64,000 nt of DNA, from NCBI GenBank assembly GCA_963781785.1, contig CAWAHD010000001.1, positions 1,178,001-1,242,000 on the forward strand, read 5' to 3'. This document shows, one piece after another, positions 41,997-49,421 of this stretch (the first letter of the stretch is position 1; every line of letters starts with the position of its first letter). Under the pieces are notes generated by a model, which did no database searches, was not told the DNA's origin, and saw only the letters and a program-made list of their open reading frames with translations. Both the position numbers and the translations under genes were made by a program. The DNA is from CAWAHD01 sp963781785. GTDB lineage: Bacteria; Planctomycetota; Planctomycetia; Isosphaerales; Isosphaeraceae.

Positions 41997-44007
41997 TCAG
42001 GGCAGCCGGATCACGCTGTTGTGGAAAAAGCCGGCGGATTCGGGGTTGCCAGGGTCATGGCAGAAGGTCTCGCCATCGATGAGGAACTTGTACTCGTGCG
42101 ACCCGGGCTCAAGCGCGATGGATGTCGAGTAGAGCCCCTGGGCGTCCGGACCAGTCATGGCGAGTGGCCGTTCCTTCCAGTCGGTGAACGTGCCGACCAA
42201 GGCGACCGACTTCGCCGGCGCTCTCGGGCGGTGCTGGAAGGTGACTTCGTACTGGCCGCTGGCGAGTCGCTTGGACGTGGGCGCGCCAAGGGTGAGTTCC
42301 TGGTCGACGAGGGCGAAGTTGAGGTATCCGACGTGCATTTCATCGCGCGTCTGCTCACCGAAGGTGACGGCGCGTCTCGGGATCCGGGTTGTTCGGATTC
42401 TCGTCCGAGTTGTCGAAGCGTGCTATGGTGTGGAGGATCGTCCCTTCGGGCATCGGCTTGGGCTGGTCGAGGACGTAGAGGTTCTGCCAGTCGAACTCGT
42501 ATCGGGGTACGTCGAGGATGACCTCGCGGCGGCCGTCGGGATATTCGGCGACGAACCTCATCGACTTGCCCCGCAGGTGCATGTGCGGCAGCAGCGAGAG
42601 CAGCAATGAGGGCTGCGAGAAGCGGAAATCGGCGCGCGAAACGTAATCGGGCGTTCCGGGCGGGATCTGAAGGCGGAGGTTGAGCGCCATCCCCGACATC
42701 AGTTCCTTGTGGACTCTCGCGGCCTCGGTGAAGAGGAGGCCGATCCGGCTGCGGTCGACCTGCTTCGTTCCGCGGGGGGTGTAGTGGAGCTGGAGGACGA
42801 TCTTCGATCCGGCCGGGATCCGCTTGGCGACGCCGTCGGGCAGGACGCGGGCCGGAATGCCGGGTGCGTAGGCGGCGAGGAAGTCGCCGCCGGCTTCGTC
42901 AATCTTCTCGACACCCGGCGGCAGAACGAAGACGACAACGTGGTGGACGACGGTTGGGTTCCCCGGCCGGACCTGCGAGGCGCGGACCCAGACGTCGTGT
43001 GTGATCTTCGGGTCGATCTTGACGAGCTCGTAAGGCATCGATCCCTCGGCAGGGATCTCGATCTCGCGGGGCATCTCCAGGACAAGGTCGGGCCGGGGGA
43101 TCTGCCATCCCTCGACGAACTGGGGCGGCGGGGGTAGGTCTGCGGGGTCTCCTTCGGGCGCACCGGCGGCGACCCAGTCGCGAATCGCCTTCTTCTCGCC
43201 GGGTGAAAGTCGGGCGTCATTGGCGAATTTGCCAAACTCAGGCGAGGCGTGCCATGGGGGCATTCGGCCATCATCGACGACTTCGGAGATCATGCTCGAC
43301 CAGCCGGCCGCCTGACGGTAGTTGGTCAGGGAGAACGGGGCGATCTCGCCGGGTCGGTGGCAGGTGACGCAGCGCAACTGGAGGATGCGCACGACGTCTT
43401 TCGTGTACGTCACGGCGCCACCCTGTGCCGGCTTCGTAACCCGGCCGATCGTGCAGCCGACCGCGTCTGTCCTCGGCGTCGCGACCCGCCGCCCGGCGAG
43501 GACCGCATCGAGGGCGTCGACCAGGTCGTGCCGGGTGGATGACGGTCGATGGATGCCGATGGCGTACTGGTCGTCGACCCGGCCTCGGTAGACGACGGCC
43601 CGCGACCCATCCAGGACGAAGACCTCGGGCGTCCGCTCGGCCCCCATGCGATCGGCCAACCCGTTGCCGACGTCCTTGAGCACCGGGAATGGCAGGCCAT
43701 GCCTCTCGGCGAACCGGCCAATTGCAACCGGCCCATCCTGCTCGTTGGCGTCGACGCCGAAGAAGGCGACACCTCGCTTGTTGAAATCGCGGGCGAGCTC
43801 GGCGAGCCTCGGCGCGTAGGCCTCGGCGAGCGGACACTCGATCCCGAGGAAGGCCAGGACGACGACCTTTCGGTCGCGGGCTTCGTCGAGCGTGTGCCAG
43901 GCACCTCGGTGATCCTGGAGTCGGAAATCGACTGTCGAATTCGCCGGTTCGCCCAGCCCGACCAGGCTGATCAGCGCCATGACCCCGACCAAACCCATTG
44001 CGCCCAT
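41997..44007 (-). CDS. Redoxin / cytochrome c / copper-monooxygenase-like protein with CBM48-like end, frameshifted
   Basis: Starts with a signal (MGLVGVMALISLVGLGEPAN) and a peroxiredoxin-like domain (VVVLAFLGIECPLAEAYAPR). From about residue 210 it has a haem motif CVTCHRPGEIAPF, then a beta-sandwich region with paired His (VVHHVVVFVLPPGVE, LLPHMHLRGKSMRFVAEYPD) like the copper type II ascorbate-dependent monooxygenase C-domain. That frame ends at 42355. The next frame continues VTFGEQTRDEMHVGYLNFAL and a CBM48/AMPK-like domain (SVALVGTFTDWKERPLAMTG). One extra base at about 42370 (acgcgccgtcacc) explains the break. A periplasmic oxidoreductase is likely; the substrate is unknown. Confidence 0.7.
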
Positions 44008-44321
44008 CGTCCCGCCCTCAATATTCCAAACCGGCTTTCCGAACCGCGGAGCGATAATACCACAAGTGTCCGAGGGGATCCACGGATCGGGTCGGAATCA
44101 GGCCCTGCTGACGCCGGTCGAAAGGAGGTCCGTGGCTTTCTCGTCGGCCAACTGCCGTCGATCAAACACGCGAGTCCGGGGGGGCGACGAGCGGCACAGC
44201 GGTGGGCGATCATCTTGTCGATGTCGCCGCGCTTTGGGCACGCCTGCGTGATTCCAATCGGGGGCCTTCCCGAGTTGTGCGCTCAATTGACACCCGAATC
44301 CGGCGCGATTGCATGAACGTG
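44008..44321. other. Non-coding stretch
   Basis: About 310 bp. A short minus-strand frame just after the attC-like site (ATG near 44314, MQSRRIRVSIERTTREGPRL) could be a dead cassette start. Nothing else was seen. Confidence 0.3.
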
Positions 44322-44414
44322 CGCTAACAGCGTACCAGCCGTATTGCCGCACGACCTCGGCGATCTGCTCTTCCACGCGCACCTCTTCGGCCGAGCGACC
44401 AAGCTTTGTTAGCC
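44322..44414 (-). other. attC-like recombination site (93 bp)
   Basis: On the minus strand it begins ggctaacaaagcttggtcgc and ends cggctggtacgctgttagcg. Outer boxes are GCTAACA/TGTTAGC; an inner inverted pair is CTCGGC/GCCGAG. It follows the stop of the 44421 gene by a few bases. It shares the ggctaacaaagc start with the site at 34516. Confidence 0.55.
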
Positions 44415-44420
44415 GGCGGC

Positions 44421-45050
44421 TCAGTTGCGGCCGCCCTCCAGTTCTTCTGCGAGGCAGCCCAGGCAGCGTTGTGACCACTCGCGAAGGTGCTCTCCAATGG
44501 CTGTCTCTGGTCGAAAATACCACGCCAAGAATTCGTCGGGGAGGGCTGGTAAACGCTGCCAGTCCCACGCCGAATCATCAGAGGTCAGAAAACCATCCGT
44601 GATGGCGGCCATGCTAGCGGCTATCAAGCCGTACGCCACGTTGATGACCGCTGGCTGACCGGCCGACCGCCGAAACCACCAGCGATGCCCGGTCCGGATA
44701 CACTTGCGGATCAGCGGCTCAAGCAGCTTGCTCCGCGGGTCCTCGAAGCCGTCGTCCCACCGCTCCTGGATCTGGACGCGGTCGTCATCGAAATAGGCGT
44801 CGCTGCCGCCTGGGACGTCTCCGACCATGAACCATGCGTACGTGTCTTTCCCCCACTGCGCCGGAGCATCGAGCGAAAAGGGCACATGCGAATCATCCTC
44901 GCAGCGCTGAATCCGCAGATGGATGGGAGGCCGTGCCCGGATGCCGACCGAGCCGAGGAATCGGTGAAGTTCTGCGGTCGAGCGATCAACGATTGCCGCG
45001 AAACTGGGCAGATCCGTCGTGCCCGGGTAAACATCGAAAGTCGTGCTCAT
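44421..45050 (-). CDS. Cassette-type hypothetical protein
   Basis: 209 residues: MSTTFDVYPGTTDLPSFAAI, then LRIQRCEDDSHVPFSLDAPA, then DVPGGSDAYFDDDRVQIQER and an end in REWSQRCLGCLAEELEGGRN. It looks like a complete cytosolic alpha/beta protein. I do not recognise the family. It begins 21 bp after the R' box of one attC-like site and ends 6 bp before the R'' box of another, so it is a typical cassette gene. Confidence 0.6.
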   Translation of the reverse strand: MSTTFDVYPGTTDLPSFAAIVDRSTAELHRFLGSVGIRARPPIHLRIQRCEDDSHVPFSLDAPAQWGKDTYAWFMVGDVPGGSDAYFDDDRVQIQERWDDGFEDPRSKLLEPLIRKCIRTGHRWWFRRSAGQPAVINVAYGLIAASMAAITDGFLTSDDSAWDWQRLPALPDEFLAWYFRPETAIGEHLREWSQRCLGCLAEELEGGRN

Positions 45051-45071
45051 CGAGCGCTGTCGACCTCCGCT

Positions 45072-45167
45072 GGCTAACACCCCAGCTCACCTGCCAAGGC
45101 CGTAGGAGATCCGTGAACTGCGAAAAGCCGTGATGTGGCACCCATCAGGCGCAGCGCCTGGTTCGGC
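45072..45167 (-). other. attC-like recombination site (96 bp)
   Basis: On the minus strand: left gccgaaccaggcgctgcgcc then tgatgggtgcc, right ggcaggtgagctggggtgtt then agcc. The inner pairing GCT-G-CGCCTG with CAGGTGAGC leaves one unpaired G, as in attC sites. R'' is GCCGAAC and R' is GTTAGCC. It starts 4 bp after the TGA of the 45172 gene. Confidence 0.65.
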
Positions 45168-45171
45168 CCGG

Positions 45172-45471
45172 TCAAGGCCGCTCGTACCACAATTGTATCG
45201 ATTGCGGGGGCATGTGGCCTACGGCCTTGATCGCGGGGGACCCAGCCACGAACAATCGGAGCTTGGCCAACCCGTCCGGTGACGCGCACCAGTCGCTCGC
45301 CCCGTGGCCCGTCCCCGCCCCCGCTGCTGGCTCATATCGGAAGCAGAGCCTGAGCCGCCGCGGCTCGTCGTCCTCGTCGTCAGCAACGATGAATTGCCGG
45401 ACGACACCGACCTCAAACTTCGGACCGTCGCCCCACCTCCAGTTGTACGTATCCCACTCGAACGGGAGCAT
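45172..45471 (-). CDS. Cassette-type hypothetical protein
   Basis: 99 residues: MLPFEWDTYNWRWGDGPKFE, then VGVVRQFIVADDEDDEPRRL, then KAVGHMPPQSIQLWYERP. It is a small strand-rich protein, no family recognised. It is intact and followed immediately by an attC-like site. Its 5' side abuts dispersed repeat B at 45519-45609. Confidence 0.55.
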   Translation of the reverse strand: MLPFEWDTYNWRWGDGPKFEVGVVRQFIVADDEDDEPRRLRLCFRYEPAAGAGTGHGASDWCASPDGLAKLRLFVAGSPAIKAVGHMPPQSIQLWYERP

Positions 45472-45518
45472 GTCCCCCTCTCCGGCTTCCTCCGTGGGCG
45501 TCCAGCTTCCGCCGCATC

Positions 45519-45609
45519 GTGCGCCGGTTGCCGGCGCCCCGATCGTGGGTGTGTGACTTCCCCGGAAGCGTCCTGATCCATCCTGACGGGCGGGACGCCC
45601 GTCCCCCAG
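45519..45609. repeat. Dispersed repeat B, copy 2 (with hairpin)
   Basis: Runs gtgcgccggttgccggcgcc to cgggacgcccgtcccccag, about 90% like 33141-33231. The hairpin gacgggcg-gga-cgcccgtc is at 45585-45603. Confidence 0.75.
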
Positions 45610-45955
45610 TAATCCACAACCCTTTCGTCGCGGCCTTATTGCAGTCTCGTCTTCGTGTGCTTCTGTTCGAAGCGTGTTTGACGACTGCATCCCGGCGGTG
45701 CAGTGAAGTGGTGTTGTCGCTGATCAGGAACGCGGTGCTCGCCGTCGCCGGATCACCGATGCTTCGATCACATGATCTGGAAGCGGTGCGCCAGGCCATT
45801 CCACCGACCATCTCCATGCTCGAAGCGAGCAGGGGGCGGTGAGCCCTTGAATTCTCTCGGGGATATCACTACAGTTGTCAGAGTACACCTGTCGTGGAAG
45901 GTCTTCCTCATCCTGACGCCCGCTTGGGCGTTCGCCCTGTTCGGGGGGGGTTGCG
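45610..45955. other. Non-coding stretch
   Basis: About 345 bp before the di-haem oxidoreductase; no gene supported. Confidence 0.4.
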
Positions 45956-47317
45956 ATGTACGAGTTGCCATTGGCGCGGACTCGCCGTCGGGTCGGAGTG
46001 GCAATGTTCGGGCTGGGCACCTTGGGGGTCCTGTGGAACCTTACGCCCGGGCTGCCTGTCTTCTACGCCCCGCGGGCCTCGGCCGAGGCCAGGGCGGCGG
46101 GGCTCGAGCTGTTCGAGCACGAGTGGCAGCCGCACGACCCGTCGGCCCGGGGTGACGGGCTCGGGCCGGTCTTCAATGCCCGGTCGTGCGTCGAGTGCCA
46201 CTTCCAGGGGGGCGCCGGCGGGGGCGGCGACAACACGCACAACGTCATGGCCTTCGAGGCGTTCCCGACCCAGGATCGGCCCGAGGTCAAGGGCGGCTTG
46301 ATCCATCGGTTCGCCGTCGCCAACCATTTCCTCGAGGGGCGAAGCGAGCTCACCAAGTTCTTCCCGATCGTCCCCGGCGGGACCCGGGTCGAGGGTGGGT
46401 GCCAGGTTTTCACCCAGGATTTCGACCCCGTCCATACCGAGACCGTGAATTCCACGGCCCTCTTCGGCGTGGGCTGGCTAGACCGGATCTCGGGCAAGAC
46501 GATCCGGTACCAGAGCATGAGGACCGCGGCCGCCGCGGTCGGCAACGAGATCACCGGCAACCTCGGCGGGGTGGTGCCGGGGCGGCCGCGCGTGCTCCCC
46601 GACGGCCGCTTGGGCAAGTTCGGCTGGAAAGCCCAGTTCGCTACCCTGGAGGAGTTCGTCGCCGCCGCGTGCGCCAACGAGCTCGGCCTGGGCAACCCCC
46701 GCATGGAGCAGGCCAGGCCGATGGTCCGCCTGGATTACCCGCAGGTCGAGCGCAACCTGACCGATGCCCAGTTCCGCTCGCTGGTCGCGTTCGTCGACAC
46801 GCTGCCGCGCCCGGTCGAGGCCACGCCGTCCGACCCCGATCGGCGGCGCCGATCCGAGCGCGGCAAGGCGCTGTTCCGCGAGATCGGCTGTGCGGTCTGT
46901 CACACCCCGGACATGGCGGGCGTCGAAAGCGTCTACTCCGACTTCCTGCTGCACCGCCTCGATGACCGATCCCTTGGCGGAGGCGGCTATCGCGAGACGC
47001 CCCCGGTCCCGCTGCCGGAGGATTACCCGCTGCCCGAGGAGTGGAAGACGCCCCCCCTCTGGGGAGTGGCGGATTCCGCCCCGTATTTCCACGACGGCGG
47101 CGCCCCGACCCTGGAGTCGGCGGTCCGGCGGCATCATGGCGATGCGGAATCCGTGACAGCCGCGTACGTGAAGCTCCCTGCCGACAGTCGGGCCGTGCTC
47201 ATCGACTTCTTGAACACGCTCCGAGCCCCTTCCGACGCCGAACCCTATGGCTTCTCCGGCAGGGCCAGGGCCAGCGCCGCGGCGGACCAGCCGCTCGCGG
47301 CCACGGCGATGAACTGA
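45956..47317 (+). CDS. Di-haem oxidoreductase-family protein (DHOR/DUF1111)
   Basis: 453 residues: one N-terminal helix (VGVAMFGLGTLGVLWNLTPG), a first haem motif CVECHFQGGAGGGGD in the typical DGLGPVFNARSC context, then FGVGWLDRISGKTIR. The second haem motif is CAVCHTPDM, followed by LWGVADSAPYFHDGGAPTLE. The order is that of DUF1111/di-haem thiol-oxidoreductase-like proteins. It would be membrane-anchored and periplasmic, passing electrons between unknown partners. Its 3' end overlaps the convergent LRR gene by 73 bp. Confidence 0.88.
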   Translation: MYELPLARTRRRVGVAMFGLGTLGVLWNLTPGLPVFYAPRASAEARAAGLELFEHEWQPHDPSARGDGLGPVFNARSCVECHFQGGAGGGGDNTHNVMAFEAFPTQDRPEVKGGLIHRFAVANHFLEGRSELTKFFPIVPGGTRVEGGCQVFTQDFDPVHTETVNSTALFGVGWLDRISGKTIRYQSMRTAAAAVGNEITGNLGGVVPGRPRVLPDGRLGKFGWKAQFATLEEFVAAACANELGLGNPRMEQARPMVRLDYPQVERNLTDAQFRSLVAFVDTLPRPVEATPSDPDRRRRSERGKALFREIGCAVCHTPDMAGVESVYSDFLLHRLDDRSLGGGGYRETPPVPLPEDYPLPEEWKTPPLWGVADSAPYFHDGGAPTLESAVRRHHGDAESVTAAYVKLPADSRAVLIDFLNTLRAPSDAEPYGFSGRARASAAADQPLAATAMN

Positions 47318-49017
47318 TCCTTGCCGTAAGGGAAGCCGCTCTCGAAGTAGAGCTGAAACGGGTGGCTCCGGGAGGCGACGAACCAGGTGCCGTCGGCCTT
47401 CCGCGTGCGCATCAAGAACGCGACCCCGCGCCGGTACGCCGGATCGTCGGTCGGCAATCGGCCAGCCTGGTGCAGCGCCACCAGCGCGGAGCCGGTGGCA
47501 TACGCGTCGCTCGCCAGCTTGTCGGTCTGGGCCCAGCCCCCGTCGCTTCGCTGAGTCGCCCGTAGGTCCCTGGCGGCGGCCTCGAGCTCGGCGCGCGACG
47601 CGTCGGCATACTTCAGGCCCCAGAGCCGGAAGACGCGGTCCTCGGTGTCGACGGGACGGCTCGCGGCCAGCCAGGCGCGGGCCCGGCGGGCCCGATCGTT
47701 CACCCCGCCGGTCTGGCTCTTGGTGCTGTAATACCGCAACGCCCGGAGCGCCAGGGCCGTGGTCGTGAAAGGGCTTGCCTCGATCGGCGGACGCCGCGAG
47801 GTCTCGGTCCAGTGGTCTCGATCGGGATCGGATTTCAGAAGGTATTCCGTCACCGCGGCGGTGACTTGGTCGGCGGGACTCCCGGCGGCTTCGAGCGTCC
47901 ACAACGCGTAGGCCGCCCGGGTCACCCCTCCGGGCTGCCCGCGTCCCTTGCGATATTGCCCCAGCGCGCTCTCCAGGTCGGCCAGCGTCAAGTCCGTGGC
48001 CCCCTCGAAGGCCTCCTCATCGATAGCGAGGCCGCGGGCGCGAGTGATTTGCAGGGCGACGAGCGGGACCGCCTGATTGTGGCACGAGAAGCAGTCGCGC
48101 TTCTCGGCGTAGACGATCAGGCCCTTCTGCAACGGCGGCAGCGCCTTCACCACAGCGGCCCGGATCCGATCGGGCGTGGCATCGTCGGGCTTCGCGACCC
48201 CTCCGGGGTCCTTTCGGGGCTCGGGGGCCTGGGGCCGGTCGGTCACGGCTGTCGCCGCGGTGCGGTCGAGGTGTCGCAATCGATCGAGTCCGGCGGCGGT
48301 GACCTTCGTGTCGTCGTGGTTCAACCGCCTGAGGTGCGGGAGCGACTTGAGCGCGACGAGGCCGGCGTCGGTCACGCGGGTGCCCTTGAGGGAGAGGTCT
48401 TCCAGGCCGGTTAATCCGGCCAGGTGGGCGAGGCCGAGGTCGGTGATCGCATTGGCGTCGAGCGCGAGCCGCCGCAGCCGGGAGAGGCCCCGCACGTGCG
48501 CGAGCCCTAGGTCGGTGATCTTCAACCCGACCAGGTCGAGCTCCTCGAGACGCGCCAGATTCGCCAGGGCCGCCAGCCCGGAATCGGTGAGATCCAGGTC
48601 GACGAGACGGAGCGCCTTCAGGTGCTTGAGCGATGCGAGGTGGGACAGCCCCGGGCCGGACACGTCGCAAGAACCCACGAGCAGTTTCTCCAGGCGACTC
48701 ATCGTCGCGATGTGCTCGAGCCCTCGATCGGAGACCCTGGTGTCGTAGAGGAGGAGGCTACGCAAGCCCTCGTGCCCTCGCAGCCGGGCCAGCCCGGCGT
48801 CGGAGATCCGCGTCTGGGTCAAGTCGAGGGTCCGCAGCGACGAGAGGCCGCGCAAATCGCCAAGCTGATCGTCCGCGACGCGCGTCGTGCGCAGCCGGAT
48901 CTCGACGATCGGCCCCCCAGTCGCCTGTTCGTCAAACCGGGCCTCGCCGCCCAGGCGCCCAACCAGCGCGATGACGCGATCCCGCACGGGATCGCCGCCG
49001 GGTGGGCGGGCTTGCAC
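47245..49017 (-). CDS. Leucine-rich-repeat protein with CxxCH and terpene-cyclase-like domain
   Basis: About 590 residues from GTG 49017. Residues 40-270 hold eight or nine LRRs of the planctomycete type (LRTLDLTQTRISDAGLARLR, LEELDLVGLKITDLGLAHVR). At about 300 there is CFSCHNQAVP, a haem-like or Cys-His motif. The C-terminal half has alpha/alpha-barrel repeats (GVTRAAYALWTLEAAGSPAD, RATQRSDGGWAQTDKLASDA) similar to squalene-cyclase/prenyltransferase domains. Upstream in-frame codons include a hydrophobic run (GGLLPIFCALICP) but no ATG, so the start may be lost. Role unknown; probably periplasmic. Confidence 0.7.
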   Translation of the reverse strand: MQARPPGGDPVRDRVIALVGRLGGEARFDEQATGGPIVEIRLRTTRVADDQLGDLRGLSSLRTLDLTQTRISDAGLARLRGHEGLRSLLLYDTRVSDRGLEHIATMSRLEKLLVGSCDVSGPGLSHLASLKHLKALRLVDLDLTDSGLAALANLARLEELDLVGLKITDLGLAHVRGLSRLRRLALDANAITDLGLAHLAGLTGLEDLSLKGTRVTDAGLVALKSLPHLRRLNHDDTKVTAAGLDRLRHLDRTAATAVTDRPQAPEPRKDPGGVAKPDDATPDRIRAAVVKALPPLQKGLIVYAEKRDCFSCHNQAVPLVALQITRARGLAIDEEAFEGATDLTLADLESALGQYRKGRGQPGGVTRAAYALWTLEAAGSPADQVTAAVTEYLLKSDPDRDHWTETSRRPPIEASPFTTTALALRALRYYSTKSQTGGVNDRARRARAWLAASRPVDTEDRVFRLWGLKYADASRAELEAAARDLRATQRSDGGWAQTDKLASDAYATGSALVALHQAGRLPTDDPAYRRGVAFLMRTRKADGTWFVASRSHPFQLYFESGFPYGKDQFIAVAASGWSAAALALALPEKP

Positions 49018-49421
49018 ACCCCCGGGGGTCGGGCAAATGAGCGCGCAGAAGATCGGAAGGAGCCCGCCCTGATGCCGCCGACCGCGCGAGCCGCCAAGTC
49101 CTCATCCCGTCGCTCATACGAGGGCCTCCGCCGATGGAGACATGTCACGAACATGCATCTCACAACGGCATGGGAAACTGTTCAGCCGCGGATTGCAAGG
49201 GGCGATCGGCGGGAAGCCGCCGTGCAGACGGCCCCGCGCCCTGGAAAGGCATCTTGAGATAGAAGAAACTCAACCGTACGCGTTCACGGGCCGAGGGTGA
49301 CAAGCGTATAGAGATCGTGAACAGAAACTTTGCCATGAGGGTACTCCAGACGGATTCGCATGCGCGGGCGCACGCCTGTCCCGTGCCTTGTGTGAATTCC
49401 GTGAGTTCTGGGAAAAGAGCG
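49018..49421. other. Intergenic region upstream of GH127 gene
   Basis: About 400 bp between divergent genes, no other gene supported; should hold both promoters. Confidence 0.4.
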
